Source: a bacterium (lineage in GTDB: Bacteria; Planctomycetota; UBA11346). From it: a stretch of 57,253 bases of DNA. Positions 37,601-44,120 of the stretch are shown here, one piece after another. Under the pieces are notes generated by a model, which was given only the letters and a program-made list of their open reading frames with translations, did not search any database and was not told the DNA's origin. The stretch lies in NCBI GenBank assembly GCA_020047915.1, contig JAIFND010000079.1, forward strand, positions 1-57,253. The letters run 5' to 3'. A program made the position numbers and the translations under genes. Each line of letters begins with the position of its first letter. Position 1 is the stretch's first letter.

Positions 37601-38553
37601 GCGACCTCACGCCGCTTCGCGGTCATCCGCTGGAAGAGCTGGATGCCACCGACACCCCGATCGCCGACTTGTCGCCGCTGGCTGCGAGCGTCCTGCGCGA
37701 GGTGCGCCTGGATCGCAGCCAAGTCCGCGACCTCTCGGCCCTGGCATCGGGCAGGCTCCGTAAACTGGGCATCGCCGGCACTCCGGTGACCGATCTGGCG
37801 GCGCTCGCCGGCCAACCGCTATTCGACCTCGACATCTCGGACACCGCAGGCCTGGACCTGCGGCCAGTCGTCACCAGCCTAGTGCAGTTGAGGGCCCAGG
37901 ACGCGCGGCTGGATCTCGAACCGCTGCGCGGTTCGAGGATCGTCAGGCTCGACCTGCGCGGAGCGCGCGTCTCGTCGTTTGCTCCGCTGCTGGGCATGCC
38001 GCAGCTACGGCAGGTGTTCCTCCATGGCGCGGTTGCTGTCGATGGAGGTACGCTCGAGGAACTGGCCGACGGCCTGCGGCGGCGGGGGGCGGAAGGGCCA
38101 GCCGAGGCGGCGCTAATCGCAGCGTTGGTCGGCCGCGGCGACTGGACCGGCCTGCGACGCCTTGCCACCTACGCGGATGGTCGGCTGATCCTCGACCTCC
38201 GCCATCGCATGACCTGGGATTCCGCCCGCGCCCTGGCGGCGCGGGCCGGCGGCCATCTCCCCCATGCGTCGGCCGCGTTGCGTCTGCTGATCGATCGGCC
38301 CGACAGCGACACCTTCTGGTTGGGGGCAGCCCACGACGCAGAGGTCGGCTGGCGCTGGGATGATGGCACGTCGCCGTCGAAAGCCGATGCCCGGGCCTTC
38401 GCCCTGGTCAGTCGGCGGGCGGATCGCCTGCTCGCCAATCGGGGCTTGCTTGCGGGCTTCTATGCGGGCTTTTCGTCCGCTGAACCGTACGGCGACGGCG
38501 AGTCCGGCGTCATCCTCACTTGGGCCGCGGACGGGAACCGCGAGCGTCCGTAG
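34657..38553 (+). CDS. Ser/Thr kinase with LRR array and C-type-lectin-like tail
   Basis: A 1298-residue single-pass membrane protein. Kinase domain about 69-330: Gly-rich loop LLGGGGGGEVF, lysine VAVKVLP, catalytic loop HCDIKPGN near 199 (Cys replaces Arg of HRD), DWG for DFG, MAPEQ. Membrane helix about 438-461. Next, a region at 470-660 of beta-sandwich type (VWQHDFTTTEA, LRLENLRVERLG), resembling the DUF1080/LamG-like fold. A helical TPR-like stretch precedes about 14 leucine-rich repeats of about 22 residues (812-1125; DLSPLSGMPLERLQL). The tail (about 1175-1292) has MTWDSARALAARAGGHLPH and FWLGAAHDAEVGWRWDDGTS, a C-type-lectin-like pattern without the Cys pairs. Probably a receptor kinase binding a glycan or protein outside the cytoplasm. 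Confidence 0.88.
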   Translation: MPSDRPLDVTRPDAELAAEAARLAERFHGRGAGDPLDSTTPRTQGTTPPDPGDRVPPELPDNALAEGGRWSFQRLLGGGGGGEVFAFEDGLLGRPVAVKVLPAAVSAQPERARHFIDEARTAAALEHPSVLPVHDLGRAADGRLWFAMRQASGRSLAAIISDLAAGHSAERLEPLNERVGLIVRVCDAIAFAHARGYLHCDIKPGNIMVGDYGEVLVVDWGSAVRLGGGGIGGGGGTPLYMAPEQARHGSAVASWDIYGLGATLWHLVLLRPPLHDVAPERFWERKRQGEFDPPTEVERAAVPASLLAVMERAVHADPAARQASIEALRDELRAWLRHRDAEAVVATAERHLDELKRHGDYEAFQRIENDLQRVLAESPALVAARQALARVRGSKARLAIRRGDLALAEGLLDAAEPQHRSVLRDLLAARRTQRVQRRLGWTASVLAMLAFVVLAAWIWREHRASFGLWQTVWQHDFTTTEAAQGLTTGSWDADLNLSARQRLPVAAQAGGLILGAQQLLHLPVEVPGSVRVTVDATWTAGLDACEIIVNASPEHPDRSFLYPPGIVAQFAGYRGHRTLIAVQRQPGMLQSSEETHVPFERGRRYRLELAVEDGRCILAVDGRQVLAYQDARRLGDDAYRHIHLRAWQPGLRLENLRVERLGDPRRASPLRYADGLLDAGRSEQAATAYLQLADDHPGTALEADALLGACVALQGSVRLPDLLQRLERGHPGNPRLAAMWELDAIAAIDGDDLPRALQRLTQIHSSDPASRAPLRLLGHAAYRTEPEATRAMVQAATRIEGRFVLDLRGHRLGSLEPLRGAPLIELHAEGCGSGDLLPLSGMPLRELSVAATVVRDLSPLSGMPLERLQLTETEVADLRSLAGMTSLSDLSLAQTRVSSLSPLTGLSLQTIDISRTAVGDLRPLAGMPLWRLQADNTPVADLTPLGTTHLHTLELDGSAVATLAPLAGGKLRRLVINRTRISDLTPLRGHPLEELDATDTPIADLSPLAASVLREVRLDRSQVRDLSALASGRLRKLGIAGTPVTDLAALAGQPLFDLDISDTAGLDLRPVVTSLVQLRAQDARLDLEPLRGSRIVRLDLRGARVSSFAPLLGMPQLRQVFLHGAVAVDGGTLEELADGLRRRGAEGPAEAALIAALVGRGDWTGLRRLATYADGRLILDLRHRMTWDSARALAARAGGHLPHASAALRLLIDRPDSDTFWLGAAHDAEVGWRWDDGTSPSKADARAFALVSRRADRLLANRGLLAGFYAGFSSAEPYGDGESGVILTWAADGNRERP

Positions 38554-38593
38554 CGTCTGCGGCTCTCAGGTGATCTGCATGCAGGAGGCCGGT

Positions 38594-39619
38594 TCACCCG
38601 CGCAATGCCGGCTCCAGGCGCTCGGCGATGATCGCAGAACCGTGCGCGACCGGGTGCAGGCCGTCGGGCAGCAGGCGGACGTCCTCTGGCACATGGCCTT
38701 CGGCCAGGACCAGGCGCGGGGCGAATGGTGTAAGCGCCGTGCGCAGGCTCTCGCGTACCTGACGCACGCGCTCGCCGGTGTCGGGGCCGAGCGGCACGCC
38801 CTGGAAGTCACTCGGCCCCTTGCCCGCTTCGCACGGCTTCCACGGCGGCAGGATCCATACCACGCGGCGGTGTGGGCCGGCCAGCACGAGTCGCGCGAGA
38901 TGCGCGGCGCGCTCGGCCGCGGTGTCGGCATCCGATTGGCGCCAGGCGTGGTTGCTGCCCAGACCGATGGTGACCACATCCCAGACCCGCGCTTCCAGCG
39001 CCCAGCGGAAGGCCTCGGGTTCGATCTTCAGCCCGCCGACGCCGAGATTCCAGCCCGGCAGGGCGAGGCGGCGCGACAGGCGATGCACCCAGCAGTCGGT
39101 CGGGCTTTGCACGCTGAATCCCTGGGTCAGCGAGTCGCCGATCGCCAGCCAGCGTGGGACCGGGGCAGGTGTGGCTGCGAGCTGGGCGCCGTCCGCGACC
39201 GCCACGCCGGCCACGACGCAGGTCGAGATCAGCGGCAGCCACAGTGCGCATGGCGTCAGCGGCCCGCCGCGTTCCAGGCCGGTGGGCAGGCGCACGCGCA
39301 CCTCGCCCTGCTGTTCGCGTAGATCGGCGCCCGGCACGATGGCCACGCCATCAGCGTGTTCGACCTCCAGGGCGCAGGCGGCGGGGAAAGGCTGGTGATG
39401 GCGCAGCCGGGCGAGCTGCAGTTCGATCCACGGGCTGTCGGTCGCCAGGCGCAGGCCGCAGCCGCTGGACGAGCGCACATTGGCGAGCGGCCCGATCTGG
39501 CCGGCGAGCAGAGCCGCCGTCGCGGCGGGGAAGCGGGCCAGGCGCAGGCCATCCGCCTCGCGCATCGGCGCCTGCGGCGCCACCCAGGTCAGACGCGGAT
39601 CATCGACCGTCAGTTGCAA
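38594..39619 (-). CDS. SGNH/GDSL-family hydrolase
   Basis: A 341-residue hydrolase. The C-terminal half carries SGNH blocks: IGDSLTQG (nucleophile Ser, near residue 163), GVGG, GLGSNHAW and LPDGLHPV with the Asp-x-x-His pair near 320. The N-terminal 140 residues are beta-rich and probably a jelly-roll like that of carbohydrate esterase family 2/SsfX3 enzymes. By family it would remove acyl groups, perhaps acetyl from polysaccharide. No signal peptide is seen. It has a TTG start overlapping the slyD stop by ten bases; the internal ATG at 39568 is an alternative. Convergent with the LRR kinase. Confidence 0.8.
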   Translation of the reverse strand: MQLTVDDPRLTWVAPQAPMREADGLRLARFPAATAALLAGQIGPLANVRSSSGCGLRLATDSPWIELQLARLRHHQPFPAACALEVEHADGVAIVPGADLREQQGEVRVRLPTGLERGGPLTPCALWLPLISTCVVAGVAVADGAQLAATPAPVPRWLAIGDSLTQGFSVQSPTDCWVHRLSRRLALPGWNLGVGGLKIEPEAFRWALEARVWDVVTIGLGSNHAWRQSDADTAAERAAHLARLVLAGPHRRVVWILPPWKPCEAGKGPSDFQGVPLGPDTGERVRQVRESLRTALTPFAPRLVLAEGHVPEDVRLLPDGLHPVAHGSAIIAERLEPALRG

Positions 39620-40239
39620 CCGCAGCCGCCCGAACCGCAGCCGCCGCCCTTGGCTTCGGCGTGCTCGTGGCCGTGCTCATGGTCGTGGCCTTCGTGCGAG
39701 CCGCAGGCACCGCTGCCGCACGAGCCTTCTCCGCAGGAACCGGAACCGCAGCCGCCGCTACCGCAGCAGCCACCGCCGCCGGACAGTTCCTCTTCGGTCG
39801 CTTCGCGCACCGCCAGCACTTCGCAGGCGACGCGCAGGGTCTTGCCGGCCAGGGGGTGGTTGCCGTTCGCCACCACCTCGTCGCCGTTGATCGCGGTGAC
39901 GGTGAAGGCGACGACCTTGGCCGCGTCGGCCGGGTGCGGGCCGCGGAAGCGCATGCCGGGCTTCAGCACCTCGCGCGCGTTCTCGGGGAAGTCGCTGAAC
40001 GGCACGCGCAGCTCCAGGGCCGGGTCGTGCTCGCCGAAGGCTTCGGCGGGAGTCAGGGTCAGATCGACCCGCTCGCCCTCATTGTGGCCGGCGAGCTTGG
40101 TTTCCAGGCCGGGCAGGATCTGGCCGCGGCCGCAGATGAACTCGGTCACCTGGCCGTCGGCATCGCTGTCCGGGGCGACGTCGCTGTCAAGGGCGACGGC
40201 ATAGCGGAGGGTCACGTGGGCGTCGGCGGTGATCTGCAT
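39610..40239 (-). CDS. slyD: SlyD-type FKBP peptidyl-prolyl isomerase
   Basis: A 209-residue FKBP with an inserted-in-flap domain. VTLRYAVALD and LPGLETKLAGHNEGERVDLTL are the FKBP fold, and EAFGEHDPALELRVPFSDFP opens the IF chaperone domain. The tail (about 158-209) is extremely rich in Gly, Cys and His (GGCCGSGGCGSGSC, HEGHDHEHGHEH) and would bind Ni, Zn or Cu. By family it supplies nickel to hydrogenase and helps folding. Its tail is longer and more Cys-rich than in many SlyD proteins. The start ATG at 40239 fits the family. Confidence 0.93.
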   Translation of the reverse strand: MQITADAHVTLRYAVALDSDVAPDSDADGQVTEFICGRGQILPGLETKLAGHNEGERVDLTLTPAEAFGEHDPALELRVPFSDFPENAREVLKPGMRFRGPHPADAAKVVAFTVTAINGDEVVANGNHPLAGKTLRVACEVLAVREATEEELSGGGGCCGSGGCGSGSCGEGSCGSGACGSHEGHDHEHGHEHAEAKGGGCGSGGCGCN

Positions 40240-40303
40240 GGCGGGGGATTATGGGCCTGGTACCCCGCTGGGAAGCGGTCGCTGACGCTGCAGTCTTGTG
40301 CTG

Positions 40304-40391
40304 TTCACAGGGAGGAACGGAGTGAACAGAGTTCGCACAAGGAGTAGACAAAGACCACCTCGCCTCCGTTCCCTCCGTTCCTCCCTGTGAA
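40304..40391. repeat. Perfect 19-bp inverted repeat, GGAACGGAG type
   Basis: Left arm TTCACAGGGAGGAACGGAG (40304-40322), right arm CTCCGTTCCTCCCTGTGAA (40373-40391), 50-nt loop. Outer CACAG ends resemble those of the ACCAGAG elements, while the inner unit differs. It fills most of the 173-bp gap between slyD and cysH; I see no other feature there. Confidence 0.88.
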
Positions 40392-40412
40392 TCCAAGAAG
40401 GCGATCAGGGCG

Positions 40413-41105
40413 TTAGCGTTTGTTTCCACTATGCAGCCCGCATTCCTTGTGCCCCGGATCCTCCCACCACCAGCGGCCTTCGCGCTCGTGCTGGTTGGGC
40501 AGGGTCGGGCGGGTGCAGGGTTCACAGCCGATTGAGATGAAGCCGCGCTCGTGCAGTTCGTTGAACGGCAGGTCGAGGGCGCGGATCACCGTCCACACCT
40601 GATCCGAGGACTGCTCGGCCAGCGGGTTGAACTTCATCAGTTCGCCGCCGCCCAGGCCACGGAAGGCGGGGTCGGTCTGCACCAGCGGCAGGGCGGTGCG
40701 CGTCGCGCCCTGGTCCTTGCGCTGGCCGGTGATCCAGGCCTTGAGCGTTCCGAGATGGCGGCGCAGCGGCGCGACCTTGCGGATGTCGCAGCACTCCTGG
40801 TGGCCGTCGGTGCGGAACGAGAACAGGCCCTTGGCCTTGACCAGCGCCTCGACCGCGGCGGCCTCGGGGAACAGCACCTCGATGCGCAGGCCGTAGTGGC
40901 GTTCGACACGGTCGAGATAGCGGTAGGTCTCGGCGTGCAGCCGGCCGGTGTCGAGGGTGAAAACGCTGAAGGGCAGGCCGCTCTGTTTGGCGTATTCGAG
41001 GACGACGACGTCCTCGGCGCCGCTGAAGGCGATGGCGCAGTCGGCGCCAAAGGTCTTCAGGGCGTGGGCGACGAGATCGGCGGGGTCGGTGAGGTGCATG
41101 ATCAT
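40413..41105 (-). CDS. cysH: Phosphoadenylyl/adenylyl-sulfate reductase
   Basis: A 230-residue CysH-family protein that reduces APS or PAPS to sulfite in assimilatory sulfate reduction, using thioredoxin; cytoplasmic. [16 protein letters not shown] is the nucleotide-binding SGGKDS-like loop (Ala replaces Gly), with [13 protein letters not shown] after it. [11 protein letters not shown] and GCEPCTRP give the two Cys pairs of the [4Fe-4S] cluster of APS-type reductases, and KECGLH holds the catalytic Cys. So APS rather than PAPS is the likely substrate. The start is ambiguous (GTG 41111, ATG 41105 or 41099), all at the edge of a repeat, so no normal Shine-Dalgarno exists. Confidence 0.93.
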   Translation of the reverse strand: MIMHLTDPADLVAHALKTFGADCAIAFSGAEDVVVLEYAKQSGLPFSVFTLDTGRLHAETYRYLDRVERHYGLRIEVLFPEAAAVEALVKAKGLFSFRTDGHQECCDIRKVAPLRRHLGTLKAWITGQRKDQGATRTALPLVQTDPAFRGLGGGELMKFNPLAEQSSDQVWTVIRALDLPFNELHERGFISIGCEPCTRPTLPNQHEREGRWWWEDPGHKECGLHSGNKR

Positions 41106-41252
41106 TGCCACTAGGGGTTAGGCCGGTCCATTGCCCCTAGGGGTTAGGCCGATCCATTGCCCCTAGGGGTTAGGGGTTAGGGGTTAGGCTGCGGACTAAA
41201 CCCTGTGGCAATGGCGGTGCAATGTCCCTAACCCCTAACCCCTGTGGCAATG
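41103..41252. repeat. Telomere-like GGGGTTA heptamer element
   Basis: Two direct repeats of about 26 bp (containing CTAGGGGTTAGGCCG and TCCATTGCC), then GGGGTTA three times in tandem at 41166-41186. On the right, inverted CCTAACCCC units end in CCTAACCCCTGTGGCAATG (41234-41252), which pairs with the left outer end CATTGCCACTAGGGGTTAGG. The left end covers the cysH start codons; the right end stops 17 bp from the sigma gene. Nothing else is evident in this gap. Confidence 0.9.
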
Positions 41253-41268
41253 GGAATTGGGGCAATGG

Positions 41269-41877
41269 CTAAATGAGATTGCGTCCGTCCGGCCCCGCCA
41301 CCGCTTCGACCTTGGCCCGCAACATGCGCAGGGCGTGGAACATGCGGCTGCGCAGGGTGCCCAGGCTGACCCCGCCGAGGATCTCGCTGGCGGCCTCGTA
41401 GGTCATGTCCTGGTACACCACCAGTTCGATGATCTCGCGGTAGATCTGCGGCAGTTCGCCGACCGCGCGCGCCATCACCTCGGCCGCCTCGCGGCGCTGC
41501 AGGCGCTCGCCGATCTCGCTGGCGTTGCGGTCGGGCAGGACCGGGGCGCCGGGCGTATCCTCGTCGGCATCGGCGAAGGACACCTGGGGGCGGCGGTTGC
41601 GCGACTGCAGCCAGTCGAGCGCGGTGTTGCGCGCCACGGTGTAGAACCAGGTCGAGAAACGGCGCGTCGGGTCGTAGCGGTCGGCGCGCTGGAACACCTT
41701 GACGAACACGTCCTGGCCGATGCACGCGGCCTGGTCGTAGTCGCGCACGATCTGGTAGAGATAGGCGAGGATCGGCCGGCGGTAGCGCTCGTAGAGCAGG
41801 CCGAACGCTTCCAGGTCGCCGTCGCGGCAGCGCTCGGCCAGGCGTTCGTCGCTGTCCTCACCGGGCTTGGCGAGCAT
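41269..41877 (-). CDS. ECF-family sigma-70 factor
   Basis: A 202-residue RpoE-like sigma factor. Region 2: GDLEAFGLLYERYRRPILAYL, QDVFVKVFQRADRYDPTRRF, STWFYTVARNTALDWLQS. Region 4: VGELPQIYREIIELVVYQDMTYEAA and SLGTLRSRMFHALRML. The ATG directly follows the TGA of the upstream dehydratase-like gene (TGA-ATG), so it is in an operon with that gene and purN. There is no anti-sigma gene beside it; control may come from transcription of the operon or from a distant partner. Confidence 0.92.
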   Translation of the reverse strand: MLAKPGEDSDERLAERCRDGDLEAFGLLYERYRRPILAYLYQIVRDYDQAACIGQDVFVKVFQRADRYDPTRRFSTWFYTVARNTALDWLQSRNRRPQVSFADADEDTPGAPVLPDRNASEIGERLQRREAAEVMARAVGELPQIYREIIELVVYQDMTYEAASEILGGVSLGTLRSRMFHALRMLRAKVEAVAGPDGRNLI

Positions 41878-42777
41878 TCAGGCCAGCGTCGCGTCGATCA
41901 GCAGGGTGTCGCCGGGGCGCACCGGCTCGCGGAAGGCGATGCGGCGCAGACTGGCGATGCGTGGCACGCCGCCGTCATCGGCCAGGACCAGCTCGCGCAC
42001 CTCGGCGACCTCGCTGCCGTCGGGTCGTTTCACGCTGCCCGAGGCGGTGCACGACTTCACCCCGAGCCGGCTGGCCGCGACCCACGCCGCATCGGCGACC
42101 GAGGCGAGCTGGGTGACGCCCATCATCAGCGGGGCGCCGGGGAAGTGGCCGGCAACGAAGGGGTGGTCGTGCGGGTAGGTGTACGCGCAGACGATCTTCT
42201 TCGTCGACGCGTCCCACGAGACCACGCCATCGACGAAGCGGATCGGGCGCTCCTTCCAGCCGAAGTCGCTGATCGGCTCGCTGGCGGGCAGCGGCAGCGG
42301 CTTGGGCGGACGGCCGGAGACCTCGGCCAGGGTCGAGACGCCGCTCATCACCTCGGCCTCCAGCACCTTCTCGCCGTCAATCTCGGCCCAGGTGCCGAAC
42401 ACGGTGAAGGGGGCGCGGTCGCGGGTGATCTCGGCGTGGCCGACCAGCTTGCCGGCGAAGGGCACCTGGCGGTTGAACACCACGCGCGAGATCGAGCTGA
42501 ACACGGCGACGTTGCCAGCCGGCGCCAGGCGCGGGGTGAGCAGCGGGATGCCGGTCAGGGCGAGGAACTCGAAGACGAAGGGCTCGTACCAGCAGGCGCG
42601 GCCCTGCGCGTCGCGCCGGCCCATCACCAGGCGGCCGCGCGCATCGCCGGGCAGGACGGTGGCGGTCGAGCGGGCGACCTTGCCGCAGTCGTGCACTTCG
42701 ACCAGATCGGGCAGCATGTTGCAGCCGCGATGCGGGAGGTGCGATTCGAGGGCCTTGGGGTCCAGTTGGAGGGGCAT
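41878..42777 (-). CDS. Double-hotdog FabZ/FabA-like dehydratase
   Basis: A 299-residue protein made of two fused hotdog domains. The second (about 165-299) has the FabZ catalytic-His motif HPFVAGHFPGAPLMMGV, with His211, but the helix Glu of FabZ is Ala. The first (about 1-150) lacks the HFPG motif yet keeps the Glu-helix (FVFEFLALTG, Glu70). FabZ active sites form between subunits, His from one and Glu from the other, so this fusion probably makes one composite site. A 3-hydroxyacyl-ACP dehydratase or polyketide-like role is likely. ATG at 42777; 43 bp after purN. Confidence 0.8.
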   Translation of the reverse strand: MPLQLDPKALESHLPHRGCNMLPDLVEVHDCGKVARSTATVLPGDARGRLVMGRRDAQGRACWYEPFVFEFLALTGIPLLTPRLAPAGNVAVFSSISRVVFNRQVPFAGKLVGHAEITRDRAPFTVFGTWAEIDGEKVLEAEVMSGVSTLAEVSGRPPKPLPLPASEPISDFGWKERPIRFVDGVVSWDASTKKIVCAYTYPHDHPFVAGHFPGAPLMMGVTQLASVADAAWVAASRLGVKSCTASGSVKRPDGSEVAEVRELVLADDGGVPRIASLRRIAFREPVRPGDTLLIDATLA

Positions 42778-42820
42778 CCGCGCAACGGTCAGGCGTGGAG
42801 GGCGAAGCGCAAGACGCAGG

Positions 42821-43375
42821 TCAGCCCCGCGCGATGGCCCTGGCCAGGGCGCGCGGATACAATTCGCGCTCAGCGGCCTGCACCCGTGCCGCCAGGGTGT
42901 CAGGGGTGTCGCCGTCCTCGACCCGCACCGCCAACTGGTCGATGATCGGGCCGGTGTCGTAGCCGCCGCGCACCACATGGACGGTGCAGCCGCTGACCCT
43001 GCACCCGTGCGCCAGCACCGCCTCGTGGACATGGTGCCCGTACATGCCCTTGCCGCCGAAGGCGGGCAGCAGGCTGGGGTGGACGTTGATGGTCCGCCCG
43101 GCGAACTCGCCGGGTGGATCCCAGAAGCGCATCCAGCCGCACATCGCCACCCACTGCGCGCCATGCGCACGCAGCGCCTCGGACGGATCCTTGGCCACGA
43201 CGCACGGGTGGCCGAGCCTTTTCGCGCGCTCGATGCCGTAGGCGTCGGGCCGGCTGGCCACCACTACCGCGATGGTCGCGGGCAGACTGCCATCGGCGAT
43301 GCGGTCGGCGAGGTTCTGGTAGGTGGTGCCGGAACCGGACAGGAGGATGCCGAGGCGTTGCGTCATCACGGGCAT
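42821..43375 (-). CDS. purN: Phosphoribosylglycinamide formyltransferase
   Basis: A 184-residue GAR transformylase that transfers formyl from 10-formyl-THF to GAR in purine synthesis. GILLSGSGTTYQNLAD is the phosphate-binding N-terminus. NVHPSLLPAFGGKGMYGHHV holds the family's NIHPSLLP catalytic Asn-His, followed by GCTVHVV and YDTGPIIDQLAV with the catalytic Asp. The normal PurN length is about 200, so this is slightly short. The start may be the ATG at 43375 or 43366. Downstream and upstream genes on this strand form an operon with no other purine gene. Confidence 0.92.
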   Translation of the reverse strand: MPVMTQRLGILLSGSGTTYQNLADRIADGSLPATIAVVVASRPDAYGIERAKRLGHPCVVAKDPSEALRAHGAQWVAMCGWMRFWDPPGEFAGRTINVHPSLLPAFGGKGMYGHHVHEAVLAHGCRVSGCTVHVVRGGYDTGPIIDQLAVRVEDGDTPDTLAARVQAAERELYPRALARAIARG

Positions 43376-43393
43376 GCTGAGGGGGATTGGGGA

Positions 43394-43483
43394 AATGCCA
43401 AATGCTGGAATGTCGGAATGCTGGAATGGAAAGACAGACGGCTGCCCGTATTCCAGCATTTCAGCATTCCAGCATTTGGCATT
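43394..43483. repeat. ATGCTGGA octamer hairpin
   Basis: Arms 43394-43427 and 43450-43483 pair over 31 of 34 positions around a 22-nt loop. Each arm is built from AATGCTGG-like 8-mers. It lies between the divergent purN and 43508 genes and fills most of the gap. Confidence 0.9.
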
Positions 43484-43507
43484 CGTGGCAATGCGTTATC
43501 CTCGGAC

Positions 43508-44083
43508 ATGCCCCTCGATCCCCAACAGCAGGCCGAGGTCGACCGCCTGGTCTCCGAGCGCGTCGCCGAACTGCGCGACCGCGAACGCCTGCGCTTGTGG
43601 TTCTGGCTGTCTTGCGCCGGGCTGGTCCTCGCGCTGGTGATCGGCGGCGGCATCGCTCTGGTGGTGCGGGAGATCGGCCAGATGCGCCAGCAGGTCGCCC
43701 AGCAGGCCGCCGCATTCGAGGCCGCCCAGCAGGAGTATCAGCGCCAGCTGGCGCACGACCGGGCGATGCAGGTCGAGCGCGCCGCCGCGGCCAAGGTGGT
43801 CGGCTACCAGGCCAACCAGTCGGCCCCGGCCTACAACGCCAACCTGCTGCGCGGCTTCATCGACTTCATGGGCAAGAGTGGCGAACTGCGCGAGCGCCTG
43901 CAGCACCTCGACGGCAACGACCCCGAGGATCTCGAACGCTTCGCCGGTGATTTGGAGAAAGTGCTGCACCAGGGCCTCGGCACGCTCGGGCAGGTGGTGT
44001 TGCGCAACACCGAGCCGGTGCCAGGCCCCGGTCCGGAGAAGCCTGCGCCGGCGACGCAGAAGTCCCAGCCAGCTGCGCAATAG
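43508..44083 (+). CDS. Small membrane protein with coiled coil, unknown function
   Basis: A 191-residue protein I do not recognise. After a charged start (QQQAEVDRLVSERVAEL) comes a membrane helix (LRLWFWLSCAGLVLALVIGG, about 28-50). Residues 55-95 form a Gln/Ala coiled coil (QMRQQVAQQAAAFEAAQQEY). A folded region follows (LLRGFIDFMGKSGELRERL, FAGDLEKVLHQGLGTLG) and the tail is Pro-rich. It is probably anchored in the inner membrane with its bulk outside. 37 bp before the next gene on this strand. Confidence 0.65.
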   Translation: MPLDPQQQAEVDRLVSERVAELRDRERLRLWFWLSCAGLVLALVIGGGIALVVREIGQMRQQVAQQAAAFEAAQQEYQRQLAHDRAMQVERAAAAKVVGYQANQSAPAYNANLLRGFIDFMGKSGELRERLQHLDGNDPEDLERFAGDLEKVLHQGLGTLGQVVLRNTEPVPGPGPEKPAPATQKSQPAAQ

Positions 44084-44120
44084 CTTCTGCCATCAGACAG
44101 CGGCCTGAGATAGTGGCGGC

